Shown here piece after piece: positions 11,731 through 23,026 of a stretch of 64,000 nucleotides of DNA. A program made the position numbers and the translations under genes. The stretch is from positions 19,413,756 to 19,477,755 of the forward strand of contig NC_053141.1 of the NCBI RefSeq assembly GCF_016808335.1, in the 5' to 3' direction. The first letter of the stretch is position 1; the number at the start of each line of letters is the position of its first letter. The notes below the pieces were generated by a model that saw only the letters and a program-made list of their open reading frames with translations, was not told the DNA's origin and did not search any database. This stretch comes from Panicum virgatum (lineage: Eukaryota; Streptophyta; Magnoliopsida; Poales; Poaceae).

Positions 11731-12125
11731 GGTGATTGATGACAACACAACAATAAATATAACGAGAGAGCGAGATAGATAAAACAGGAAAAACTCAAGC
11801 AAACTCGAAAGAGAACCAAGGAGCTCAACGGCTCAAACAAAATCCATAGATATGTCTCATAGCACGGCATACTCAAGAGTCAAAAGTACATATCCATGAA
11901 CTAACATCAAATGAGATATAACATCAAAGTCCTGTAACTACGAGCTCTCTCTAACTCTACCCTACCCCTGACTCCAACTCCCCCTAACTCTCTCCCCCTT
12001 TGGCATTAAAGCACCAAAAAGGCGAGCTACTGGTCCGGCTGTCACGGTACGGCGAGGAAGCGGTCCGGGTCGTCTTTGTTGTCGTCGTCGTCGTCGGACC
12101 GTGAACCCTCGGTGACGGACGGGAG

Positions 12126-14559
12126 CTACTGGTCTGAACTGACTGGGGGTGTAGCTGTCATAGAGGCTCTCGTACTAGCACTGCCTGGGAGAGGGTCCGT
12201 AGACGTGGTAACCGGCTCAGCAGAAGAAGTGTCAACATCTGAAGTAGTGAGTGCTGAAGCTGCCGGCTGTGTCGACTGCTGAAGTATAGACTCCTCTCCT
12301 CCTCCCCCTGAAGGTAGTGTCTGTGGTATGACGGGGAGGGCGACTGACTGCACTGCCGACGGTGAGTCCTGGAAGAGTGTAGTCGCTGGCAGTGGTGAGA
12401 AGAGCGGACGACCGGCAGACCCAAGGAGTGCAGACATCGAGAACGTGGTCTCCGGTGTCGCTGTAGTAGCTGGAGCTGCAGTGGGCGCTGGAGCTGGAGT
12501 GACTGCAAGCTGAGGTGCTCCAACACCCTGAAGGCCTGGCTGCTGCGGGGCGAGTCCGGTGTGAGTGTACAGCTGTGTGATCATCCCGAACATCGCCATC
12601 ATGCCCTGCTGCATCTGCTGGAACTGAGCGTCTGTCCTCTGTGAAACTCGGTCAATGAGCCCGACAAAATGCTCCTCCGCTGCAGCACGCTCTCGGGCGG
12701 CCTCCCTCTGTATTGCTACAAGTTGAGCCTCATGGGCTCTCCTGGCCTCCTCCTGTGCTATCCGATCCTCTCTCTGCTGAGTTACAAGCTGCTGTAGGAG
12801 AGAGGTAAGCTCGGACGGCTGAGTCACCTGGGACTCGGTGACTGTAGCAGCTATTGGTGACTCTGGTGCTGGCTCTCTAGACCCCCCCTGCCTCGTGGTC
12901 GTGACTAGCTGGGGCTGCAGGAAAGTACTCGACGTCCTCGGAGGAGCCTGACTCAAGCTCAGACTAGTGTATCTCATCATCTCCTCCGGGAAGCTGTGCC
13001 TCTGCTGCCAGAAGTGCCTCATCCTCCTGTGCTACTTGAGCCTATGCCTCAGGTGACAACTGTGCCATGGCAGCTCTCTCTACATGTCTGCCTCTCCTCC
13101 GATCCTGGGGAGCTGTCGGACGGTAAACTGGGAACCGGGGAGCGTCATCCTTACGGTACACACTGCTGACAGGTGACTCTGCTCGTACAATCATAGAGAA
13201 AATATAGCTGATCCAGTGTGCATAAGGGAACTGCCTCACAACCCCCATCCCGTCAGTGATCACATCCTCGATCTCAGCTATAATAAAGTCAACTATATCA
13301 AACGGCTCGTGAGTGAGGATGTGAAGTAGTAGCAGCTGCTGCAAGCTAGTGAACCCCTCTGGGTAGCCACTCCTCGGTAACAGAGTCCTCCGGAGTGCCA
13401 TGTGAACAACGTAAGCCTCTGGGGTCAGCAAGCTAGGGAGTCTGGCATACGATGCTGGAAACGGCTGGCGGAAGCACTGAGAGATCGCCTCGTGAGAAGG
13501 TGCAATCCCGCCAATCATAGCTCTGCACGGTGGATCTGCGTCTCCGTATACCATCTCATGCAGGGAGACGTCGACCAGATCGACTCCGAGAATCCCTGCA
13601 ATCGTCGCCCTCGACAGACCAAAGACCTGGCCTCCAAACACGAAGTGTATGGCTCTGCGCTCGGGAGCGATCCAGGCTGTGGCATAAAACACTCTGACCC
13701 AGTCCTCTATGTACCTGTTCTGCTCCATTTGAAGTAGCCTGGGTAGACCTCTGAAGTGGGCAAAGTGCTCTCTAATATCAGCTCCCCCTGCAGCTGTCCT
13801 CAGAGAAACCCAGTCAAGCACCCTGTGAGGAAAGATCCTGTGCCCTCGCCTCTAGTAGATCTCGTAGAAGCTGGCCTGAAGAAGTGTCCAGAATCTACGG
13901 TCGACCCTGCTGTCACGGGTCACGGGGAACCAGTCCTCCTCTGACACACTCCACCTGAGCCTCTTGACCTTCGCCGCATTGGCCTTGGTCAAGTTCTGGA
14001 GCAGCACACCTGGCTCCAGACGCACAATAGTGTCCATACAGAACACTGTGCACTCGGCCTCTAGGGCCTCGGCTCTATGGGCTGCTGCTGCGGACCTGCG
14101 AGGCTCCTGTGGCTGGTAACCTCCTCAAGTCCTCGGTCCAGTGCGACGCTCGGTCGCTAGCGAATCCTCTGCCGCTGGGGACGTCTGTCGAGTGCAGCCA
14201 GAACGTCGTGGAGTTGGTGACCCCTGAGTACTCTGCCCCTGAGACTCCTCTGACTACGCTGCATCTGAATCTGCATCTGACTCTGCAGCTGCCGGCTGCC
14301 CCTCAGATGAATCACCCTCGGTCTACTGTGTAGTGACCCTGGTGGCCCTGGCACCTCTGACCCTGCCCATGCCTCGGCCTCTGCCCCTACCCCTGGCTGG
14401 CTGCTCCCTGATACTGAACGGTCGAGCACGGCCTGATGCCTGCTCCTCGGTGGCCTTGGCCAACATCTCGGCCCTCTTGGCCTCTCTCTCTGCTCGAGTC
14501 CGCTTGCGGACGGGCTTCTTGACCACAACTTCCTTTCCCTTTCTCTTCTCGCGACCCAT
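12126..14559 (-). pseudogene. Post-pol third ORF of Copia copy 2 (env position), plant-transposon-protein-like domain, broken
   Basis: The ATG at 14559 opens MGREKRKGKEVVVKKPVRKR, a basic region likely to act as a nuclear signal, then an RG-rich stretch (RGRGRGRGMGRVRG) and an acidic Ser/Asp region. A globular domain from about 14046 to 13042 includes WVRVFYATAWIAPERRAIHF and LSRATIAGILGVDL. It resembles the 'putative plant transposon protein' domain of plant retroelements. A Gln/Thr/Ser-rich tail with a coiled-coil stretch lies at 13022-12126 in another frame. Pieces 14559-14323, 14046-13852 and 13821-13042 share one frame and are separated by stops, mostly TAG where CAG is plausible. A membrane segment or signal peptide expected of a real envelope is not evident. 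Function unknown. Confidence 0.75.
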
Positions 14560-14949
14560 CTCGATCAGGCAATCTGTCGAACACCTCGCGAGCTCTGATC
14601 GGCTGCGGCTGCGGCGTGAACGGCGTGGAGGCGCGGCTGCGTGGTAGCAGTGGTGGCGGCGCGGAGGCGCTCGGGCGGCGCAGGCGGCGGCGGTGCACAG
14701 GCAGCGTGAGCGCGCGCGCGGGCGGTGGTGGCGCAGGCTGAACGTGGCGGCGCCCTGGGCCGGCGGTGAGGATGGTGTGCGGCGCGTGGAGCGTGGGTGC
14801 GGAGCGGCGGCTGCTGTGTGGATGAGCGGCGGCGCGGGATCGGCGAGTGAGGGCGCGGCGGCGGCTCGAGACGGGAGGAGTCGGGCGAAATAGAGAAGGA
14901 AGAGAGGAATCAACGGCGCGCACAAGACACATATATGACAGGTAGGCCC

Positions 14950-15275
14950 GCGATTTTCCTTAACGCCGGTTAAACCGATGCCTAGGTTTAGAACGTCGGT
15001 CGATTGCATCGGTTCAGTTCACTCGAGACTCTAGTAAAAACTCATCTGAATGCCGGTTGAACCGACGATACACATTTTGAACTCGCCGGTTGAACGCTGC
15101 TAACACCGGTTGATTGCTGGGTCAGATCTGAGTTACGTTCACCGGTTGATCCGATGCTCCAAGAATTGTATACGCCGGTTGAACGTCTGGTTTGTCTGAG
15201 TTGAGACAGAAACTTAGTAACGCCGGTTAATCCGATGGGTATAGATCCATTAGGCGTCGGTTTAACCGGTGAACC
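14950..15275 (-). promoter_or_regulatory. Internal palindrome array upstream of the third ORF, copy 2
   Basis: Collinear with 7050-7365 of copy 1: repeated CGCCGGTTAAACCGATG / GCGTCGGTTTAACCGG words, then (towards the ORF on the - strand) a GC-rich leader. It sits about 0.4-0.7 kb ahead of the ORF start. Its role as a second promoter is an inference. Confidence 0.6.
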
Positions 15276-15908
15276 CAAAAAAACCCCTCACTCAGCTCAC
15301 CCTTCTATGCTAAGTCTAATAAACTTATAAAATTCAACTAAAATCAAGTTAATGGACTTGCATAGGCGACTTTACCCTTCAAAATAAATAGGATATCACA
15401 CTAGCTTAAATAATTTTCTTTTTGAATACAAGGAAAAGCCACAAAGAGAGACAAAGCGCCAAATAGAATGTATGAGCCTTGTCATAGGAATATTGAAGAT
15501 AGAGAGCTTCAAACTCATCATGACATGACTCACTAGGCAATAACGCACCTAACACTTTGCTCTTTTCACTTTTCATGAATTAAGATCTTGTATATGAAAC
15601 AAGTCTCATTTTCATCAAGTGATCTCCTTTGTGACCCTTACGCATGCAATGATGGTGCAAGCTACAACCACATGCGAAAGAAGAGTAAACATGAAGTGCA
15701 CATCTATATGACAAGAAATGCATAACAAGAATTTAAATTCTACTTGTCAAGTTTGAACCCACGGGAAGCTTCTTCATGACGAGCCTTTCTACAAGCCTAG
15801 AGGAAAACAAGTGGACCACCACCTCTAGCTAAACCCTTGATCATCACTATCTTACCATGGTTAGACAAGTGTCCTATATGTTTGCATTTTTCTATATGAC
15901 ATGGCAAC

Positions 15909-18900
15909 TTACATGACGTTTGTCGCATCTAATACATTAAGCTCATTCCTTAGCCTAACAAAAGTACTCTCGTCTAAAGGTTTTGTGAAAATATCCGCCA
16001 ATTGCTACTCGGATCTCACACCTTGAAGAGATATGTCTCCCTTAGCTTCGTGATCACGCAAGAAGTGATGGCGAATATCAATGTGCTTTGTGTGAGAGTG
16101 TTGAACCGGATTTTTGGCAATTTTTACGGCACTTTGATTGTCACAAAGGAGTGGGATCCTACCTAATTTCACACCAAAGTCCAAAAGGGTTTGCTTCATA
16201 TATAGGATTTGGGTACAACATGCACCGGCCGCTATATATTCCGCTTCCGCGGTGGACAAAGCCACGGAATTTTTCTTCTTACTCGACCAAGAAACTAGAG
16301 AACGCCCAAGCAAGTGGCAACCCCCGGAGGTACTCTTGCGATCCACACGGCTTCCGGCAAAATCCGAATCCGAGTATCCCAAGAGATCTAAGCTAGTGCC
16401 TTTGGGGTACCACAAGCCTATGCTTGGGGTGTGCTTGAGATACCGAAGGATCCTATTCACAGCCGAGAGGTGTGATTCCTTTGGGTTTGCTTGAAAGCGG
16501 GCACACAAGCACACACTAAATATTATATCGGGCCTAGATGCGGTAAGGTAAAGCAAAGACCCTATCATAGAATGATAGAGGGATTGATCAACCGGTTTAC
16601 CGTCCACATCCAAGTCGAGATGCCCATTGGTTGCCATGGGTGTCTTGATTGGCTTGCACTCATCCATCTTGAACTTCTTTAAGATATCTTTAGTATACTT
16701 TTCTTGATGGATGAATGTCCCTTCCTTCAATTATTTGACTTGAAAACCAAGGAAGAAGGTCAATTCGCCAATCATGGACATCTCGAATTCCCTAGACATC
16801 ATGGTAGCAAACTCATGGCTTAGTGAATCATTAGTTGAGCCAAAGATAATATCGTCAACATAAATTTGACAAATGAAAAGATCCACGTTGACGTCTTTTG
16901 TGAACAATGTGGTGTCCACCCTCCCGATCTTGAAGCCTTGCATGATTAGGAAGTCACGAAGCCTCTCATACCAAGCCCTTGGAGCTTGTTTGAGCCCATA
17001 GAGTGCCTTGTGCAACCTATAAACATGGTTAGGATTCCTCAGATCTTCAAACCCGGGAGGTTGCTCAACATAAACAAGTTCGTTAATAACGCCATTTAAG
17101 AATGCATTTTTGACATCCATTTGATATAACTTGATATTGTGATGTGAAGAGTAAGCAAGAAGGATGCGGATAGCTTCAAGTCTTGCGACCGGAGCAAAAG
17201 TTTCACCAAAATCTAAACCTTCGACTTGAGAAAACCCTTTTGCCACAAGTCTTGCTTTGTTGCGTATCACCACCCCATGTTCATCTTGCTTGTTCCGAAA
17301 CACCCACTTATGTCTGATGATGTTCTTATCTTTCGGAGGAGCTTCGAGGACACAAACTTCATTGCGGGTGAAGTTGTTCAATTCTTCTTGCATGGCCATC
17401 ACCCAATCCGAGTCCTCAAGTGCTTCCTCTATGCTAGTGGGTTCAATACAAGAAACAAACGAGTAATATTCGCAAAATGAAGCATGCTTAGAGCGAGTTC
17501 TTACTCCCTTGGAAGGACTACCAATGATTTGACCAATTGGATGATCCTTGGAGATGCAACCATGCTTCACTAGCGGTACTTGCGTGGATGCTTGTTGGGG
17601 TGGATCATGGGTGACTTGTGCTTGTGGTGGAACATTTTGCTCTTCTTGTTCTTGGACTTGGGGTGTTGGCGTTGGCACATTTTCTTGAGGTTGTGGATCA
17701 TCTTTTTCTTCATCTTCATCCACTTGGGGTGCCGTAGAGGTGCTTGGTGTAGATGAGGAAGGCCCTCCCCCTTGATCATTGCCTTCATGCACCTCTTCCG
17801 GCTTGATATCCCTAATAAACATCTTCTTCAAAGCTTCATCAATATTCTCATCACCTACATTGTCATAGCCAACAACCTCCTCTTGGGAGCCATTAGATTT
17901 ATCAAACTCCACATCACATGTTTCTTCAACTAACCCGGAGGTTTGATTGAATACTCTATATGCTTTGGAGTTTGATGCAAAACCAAGAAAGAAACCCTCA
18001 TCACATCTACTTTCAAACTTACCGAGCCTTTTATTCTTATAGATGAAGCATTTGCAACCAAAGACTCGAAAGTAGGATATATTTCGTTTCTTCCCGGTGA
18101 TGAGCTCATATGGAGTTTTCTTGAGGAGTCGGTGGGGATACTCGGTTGGATGCATGACACGCCGTATTGATTGCTTCCGCCCAAAACTTTTCGGACGTGC
18201 CATAATCATCCAACATTGCTCTTGCTAGAGTTATTAGTGTCTTATTCTTTCTTTCCACCACTCCATTTTGTTGAGGCGTGTAGGTGGCGGAGAACTCATG
18301 CTTGATGCCCTCTTCATCGCACCATTCTTCAATCTTCATATTTTTGAACTCGGTGCCGTTGTCACTCCGGATCTTCACAATTGGGGAGTTGTACTCCCTT
18401 TGAACTCTTCTTGCAAATGTCTTGAAGACTTCCGGAGTTTCACTCTTATCGCCTAGAAACATGACCCAAGTATAACGTGAAAAATTATGAACGATTACTA
18501 GGCAATAGAGGTTACCACCAATGCTCTTGTATGTAGTTGGACCAAAGAGATCCATGTGTAGTAGCTCGAGCGGCTTGGAGGTAGACAACATCGTCTTGAT
18601 GGGATGATGTGTTGCAACTTGCTTCCCAGCTTGACATGCTTTACATAGCTTGTTCTTGTCAAATGTGACGTCCTTCAAGCCGGTGATCATCCCTCTCTTG
18701 TGGGCTTTCTTGAGGTTGCTCATCCCAATATGAGCAATTCTTATATGCCAAAGCCACCCAAGAGACGACTTGGTGAAGTGGCATGTCATGGTGCTTGTTT
18801 GCTTTGAAGAGAAATCCACCAAGTAAATGTTGACATGCCTAAACCCCGTGAATACCAATGACTTGTCTTCTTCAAGAGTTACTATAACACCATTCTTGTC

Positions 18901-19158
18901 AAAGGTACACGTTAGTCCAAGATCTCATAATTGAGCAATTGAAATAAGATTAAAACTAAGTGCTTCTACAAACAAGATATTAGAAATTGATAAATCTTTA
19001 GAAATAGCTATTCTACCCAAACCTAAGACTTTCCCCTTGAGTTATCACCATAGGTGACATGTTCATGATCGCCGGGGTCTTAAAGAGAGGAGAACATGCT
19101 ATCATTTCCGGTCATGTGTTGAGAGCAACCGCTATCAAGTACCCAATGTTTTCCACCG
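15909..19158 (-). pseudogene. Copia Pol (PR-IN-RT-RNH), copy 2, nearly intact
   Basis: Protease around 19160-19120 reads DSGCSQHMTG-like with an intact active site. The GAG-pre-integrase zinc motif, the integrase DDE (LLHMDLFGP, RSDNGTEF, NGVVERKN), the RT box YVDDIIFG and RNase H ([18 protein letters not shown]) are all readable. Compared with copy 1 there is a 2-base loss near 18145 that shifts the frame, and a TAA (CAA in copy 1) near 16731. The TAG followed by CAATTG near 16005-16003 is shared with copy 1. Reading ends at TAA 15911-15909. It would process, reverse-transcribe and integrate the element, but as read it is broken. Confidence 0.93.
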
Positions 19159-19188
19159 GCTTTGTAATTCACCTACACACATGAAAAT

Positions 19189-21300
19189 TCACTTTTGAGT
19201 TTTTGGAACCCAAACAAGCTTTGGGCCTTGCACATGTGTGACAAGAGCTTTTGGGACCCAAAGTTGCTTGGGGAGCTTCTTCTTTGACTCCTTAGTAATT
19301 TTGCCAATGAATTTGGCCTTTACCTTGCCCTTCACTTTACTCAAAAGAAAATGATTATTTTGAAACATTGATGAGTAATTCTTGGGTAAAGTGGGAAGAG
19401 GACGTGATGGTAAGGTGCACTCCCTAGTGTGGTGCCCGGTGACTTGGCAATGTTGGCAATATGAACCAACTTCCTTGATGAAGCTAGTCTTGATCTCCGG
19501 AGAAGGAGTGGTGCCTTGATTTGGCTCCGGAAATGAACCAAGACCTCTCTTGCCATAGTCACGTGCATTGTTGAAGAGAATTTCCTTATGGATGTATTCT
19601 CCTCTTGAGAGCTTCTCCACACTACTCTTGAGGCTTGCCACTTGATCCATCAATTCCTTTTCCCTAGAAGGAGCAAGCTCGGGCACAATATTAGTGGCAT
19701 TTGCATTAATGATTAGGTCATCACATGAAGTAGAAGCATTGACCTTTTCAATAGTTTCATTGACAAAGTTCTCAAGGCTTGGGTCAATTGCTTCATAGGA
19801 AAATTCAAGTTCTTGATATTTGTGAGCCAACTCCCTATGCTCTTGTTTAAGCTTTTTGTGGCTCTCTTCAACTTGATTAGCAAGTACAATTGACTCATTG
19901 TGCTTTTTGAGCAGGTCATTGTACTTGCCAAGCAAATCGGAGTGGGCAAGCTCTAACTTGGCATGAGTGCTCTCAAGAATCTTCACTTTGCCCTTTTCCC
20001 TCTTGATAACGGATGTATACTCATTAATGAGGTTAGTAAACTCATAAGGGTCAAGCTCTTCATCACTATCATTGTCACTATCCACCTCACATACCTTTGT
20101 GTTACCTTTTGCCATGAGGCACATGGGAGGCGGAGGTAGTGGTGGTTCTTCATTGGTGAGGGCGATGGTGATGATGTCCTCTTCATCACTTGAATCTTCA
20201 CTTGATGACACATCAGTCACCCATTCTTGTTTTTCCACCAAATAGCTTCTCTTGGTGTGCCCTTTCTTCTTTGGGAAGAGCTTGGTCTTCTTGTCATGGC
20301 TCTTCTTCTTCCCAAGCTTCTTGTTCTTGTTCTTCTTTTCATCCTTTTCATCATTGCTTGAATCATGACGATGTTTGCTTTTGTTGTCCTTCTTTCTTTT
20401 ATCCGGCTTGGGGCAATCGGGAGAGATGTGACCTTTTTCTCCACAATTGTAGCATGTTTTGTACTTGACATCTTCCCTTGGCCGGAACATTCTTCTTTTG
20501 GGGTCAAAATTATAACCCTTCTTGTTTATCTTGTCGCTCAAGCGTGTGAACTTTCTCATCATGAGAGCAAGTTCTCCATCTTCTTCATCATCGGATGAGC
20601 TTTCATGATGATCTTCTTCTTCATTGCTTGAGCTCGATTCTTGCTTGATCATCTTGAGCTTGCGGGATTTGTTGGCCTTGGTTTTGGGAGCAATTGACTT
20701 GCTTGTTGTTGGCTCTTCGGACATACCAATGATACCCATTTCATGAGCGCAAATTTCGCCCACAAGCTCTCCCACTTCCATCGTATCAAGATTCTCCTTT
20801 TGAAGCATAGCATTGATAATGTTGTACTTGGGCTTCAGAAGGAGCATGAGAATCTTGCGGTTGATGGAGCCACTGTCAATTTTAGAAACTTCAAGAGCAT
20901 TAATGTCCTTGACAATGACATTCAAGCGAGAATACATATCATTGCAATTTTCATAAGCTAGCATCTTAAAGGAATCATACTTAGCTCTAAACAAGTGATA
21001 TTTATGTTTACGGACTTTTGTGGAGCCTTCATGAATTTCAATTAGCTCTTTCCATATATCACTTGCTAAGTCCATGCCATTTACTCTAGCAAAGACTTCC
21101 TCACTAATGGCTTCGAAAATTGCATTTCTAGCCTTAGCATTCCATTTTAATTGCTCCGAGGTGGGAGTTCCGGTGAACTCGGTCTTTGTTGCCAACCACA
21201 CTTCGGGGGCAATCGAATCAAGGTATGCGGCCATGTGAACTTTCCAATAAGCAAAGTTCTTGCCCTCGAAGTGAGGCGGTGAACCACCCATCTTGGCCAT
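19189..21300 (-). CDS. Copia Gag polyprotein, copy 2 (open, 703 aa)
   Basis: An unbroken frame that starts about 40 bases after the PBS with MAKMGGSPPHFEGKNFAYW. Residues 1-190 form the alpha-helical capsid-like Gag domain of plant copia elements. Residues 200-270 are Ser/Glu/Asp rich. A CCHC zinc knuckle (CYNCGEKGHISPDC) is at about 283-296, followed by a Lys-rich linker; 430-550 is coiled-coil prone; a second knuckle (CQHCQVTGHHTREC) is at about 615-628. Two knuckles and great length fit SIRE-type Gags. It ends at TGA, and Pol follows behind a further conserved TAG. It should assemble the RNA-packaging particle. Confidence 0.93.
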   Translation of the reverse strand: MAKMGGSPPHFEGKNFAYWKVHMAAYLDSIAPEVWLATKTEFTGTPTSEQLKWNAKARNAIFEAISEEVFARVNGMDLASDIWKELIEIHEGSTKVRKHKYHLFRAKYDSFKMLAYENCNDMYSRLNVIVKDINALEVSKIDSGSINRKILMLLLKPKYNIINAMLQKENLDTMEVGELVGEICAHEMGIIGMSEEPTTSKSIAPKTKANKSRKLKMIKQESSSSNEEEDHHESSSDDEEDGELALMMRKFTRLSDKINKKGYNFDPKRRMFRPREDVKYKTCYNCGEKGHISPDCPKPDKRKKDNKSKHRHDSSNDEKDEKKNKNKKLGKKKSHDKKTKLFPKKKGHTKRSYLVEKQEWVTDVSSSEDSSDEEDIITIALTNEEPPLPPPPMCLMAKGNTKVCEVDSDNDSDEELDPYEFTNLINEYTSVIKREKGKVKILESTHAKLELAHSDLLGKYNDLLKKHNESIVLANQVEESHKKLKQEHRELAHKYQELEFSYEAIDPSLENFVNETIEKVNASTSCDDLIINANATNIVPELAPSREKELMDQVASLKSSVEKLSRGEYIHKEILFNNARDYGKRGLGSFPEPNQGTTPSPEIKTSFIKEVGSYCQHCQVTGHHTRECTLPSRPLPTLPKNYSSMFQNNHFLLSKVKGKVKAKFIGKITKESKKKLPKQLWVPKALVTHVQGPKLVWVPKTQK

Positions 21301-21341
21301 AGCTCTAGGCGGTGAAGCCTAATGATCCAAATGAGCAACCT

Positions 21342-21354
21342 GGCTCTGATACCA
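21342..21354 (-). other. Primer binding site of Copia copy 2
   Basis: GGCTCTGATACCA is the reverse complement of TGGTATCAGAGCC and lies two bases from the 5' LTR. Confidence 0.93.
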
Positions 21355-21356
21355 AT

Positions 21357-23026
21357 TGTAAGGATCGATGGACCAAGAGGGGGGTGAATTGGGCCTTTTT
21401 CAAATTTCTAAAACAATTAAAGCAACCTTAACCTATGCAATGCTAGTAAGGCTCAATTCACCGACCGGCTAACTAAGCAAACTACACAAGCAAACAAAGA
21501 TAAGGAACTAAGAAAGGTAGAGCTAAGTTATGATCTCTAAGGTCAAGCACATGAATAATTGCATGAAAGTAAGTGCTTGAAATGAAAAAGTGGGCAAGAG
21601 ACAACCGGATTTTTTCCCGTGGTTTCGATGTGTTGGCACACACCCCTAATCCATGTTGTGACACTCACTAAGAGTCTTGTCACCTCCCATGTCACCGAGA
21701 CTTGGGCGCTCACTAAGAGTGTCCGTTCACCATCCCGGTGTGGTGGAGCTCAAGCCACGTACACACTTCTTCGGGCTCCCACAATCCTTGGCAAGGTCCG
21801 GAAGAAACACCTTCAATCACCAAGATCGCCTTGGTGCTGCCAATCACCAAGAGTAACAAGCTAGGGCCTTCACTTGAGCAAGAACCGATCACCAAGAATG
21901 GATGCACACAAGCTTCTCTCTACTCAAGTCCTTAGTCTTGCTTCTTGAATGATTGAATGAATAAATGTGTGAAAGATGAAGCTCAAGATGGCTCTCAACA
22001 ATATATGAGTGTATGAATGTTGCCTGGTGTCAAGAGAGAACAAAATGACCCATTGGAGGGGTATATATAGGCAGCTCACACGAATAGAGCCGTTGGAGAA
22101 AAGCTGCCAGAAAAATGCGTAGCGCCGGTTAATCCGACAAACCTCCAATAGCCAGCGTCGGTTTAACCGATGAATGTAAACTGCCCATTCTGAAAACTAG
22201 CCGTTACAACTTGGGCAGATTAACCGACGTATCATCGGTTTAACCGGTGAGTGTAGTTGTCCACTGATCAACTGAAAAACCAAGTCTCTGGACAACTGCA
22301 CCGACGTTAACTCAAATCCATCGTCGGTTTAACCGGTGAGTACAACTTCTGAAATCCCTAGAAAAACCATCTCACTGGTCAATTGCACCGACGTTTCATT
22401 TCAAACATCGTCGGTTTAATCGGTGTATAGAACTTGAAATACCCTGGAAAAACCAACTCTGGACCAATGCACCGACGTTAATTTCAAACACGTTGGTTTA
22501 ACCGGTGTATTGACTTGTCCAGACTCTGCTGACTTCGTTTAACCGACGTATAGAAATTTGGAGTCGTCGGTTAAACCGGTGTATAGACTTTTTCTGATTT
22601 TGCCTTTTCTGATTTGAGTCTTGAATGAAATCCAAATATTCTTGAGATATAAGTTGAAAACCATTTATTTGAACTTCTTAGAACCTGAGTGCCATAGTGT
22701 GCATCCATTTTTAATTGACCATGTCCATGCTCAAGTTACTTGGCCTTAACCCCTCTTAATAGTGCGATCACTACAAAACTATAAAACCTATACTAACCTA
22801 AGTGTCCTTCTCAACCTTACGACACTTAGGACTAGAAAGATCCTTAGTCTTGATATATATTTGAGTTGAATAACGAAATCGCCTTTTTGAATAATGAAAT
22901 TTAGGGGCCTCTTTTGACATATGACCAAATGAGCGATAATGATTCATTAAGCTGCACAAACTCATTAGTCACAATAAAGGTTGTCATTAATCACCGAAAC
23001 ATACCTAGAGGGCCTAGATGCTTACA
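21357..23026 (-). repeat. 5' LTR of Copia copy 2
   Basis: TGTAAGG...CTTACA ends. TATA box at 22062-22070 (- strand) and U3 palindrome array at 22125-22585 directly upstream of it. Partner of 10042-11715. Confidence 0.96.
22125..22585 (-). promoter_or_regulatory. U3 palindrome array of Copia copy 2 5' LTR
   Basis: Five to six units of roughly 80-100 bases. Each carries CACCGACG and, some 20 bases on, CGTCGGTTTAACCGGTG (written on the + strand). The array begins about 55 bases upstream of the TATA box. The words are near-palindromes around TTAA. Confidence 0.7.

Larger units (their letters stand above)
10042..23026 (-). mobile_element. SIRE-like Ty1/copia retrotransposon, copy 2 (complete structure)
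   Basis: A 12,985-bp element in reverse orientation: 3' LTR 10042-11715, polypurine tract 11716-11730, post-pol ORF, pol, gag, PBS 21342-21354, 5' LTR 21357-23026, and 5-bp TSD CCCTC on both sides. Gag is open; Pol has one frameshift and stops. The two LTRs differ at roughly 45 of about 1670 positions by eye, about 2-3%. It sits inside the catalytic region of a MULE transposase gene. Confidence 0.97.

Noticed and set aside
12126..13022. True retroviral envelope gene
   Set aside because: No signal peptide, cleavage site or convincing membrane segment could be read; Gln/Thr/Ser-rich coiled coil instead.
14323..15009. Long frame starting upstream of MGREKRKG in Copia copy 2
   Set aside because: The upstream part runs through the palindrome array and GC-rich leader; the ATG at 14559 is the supportable start.
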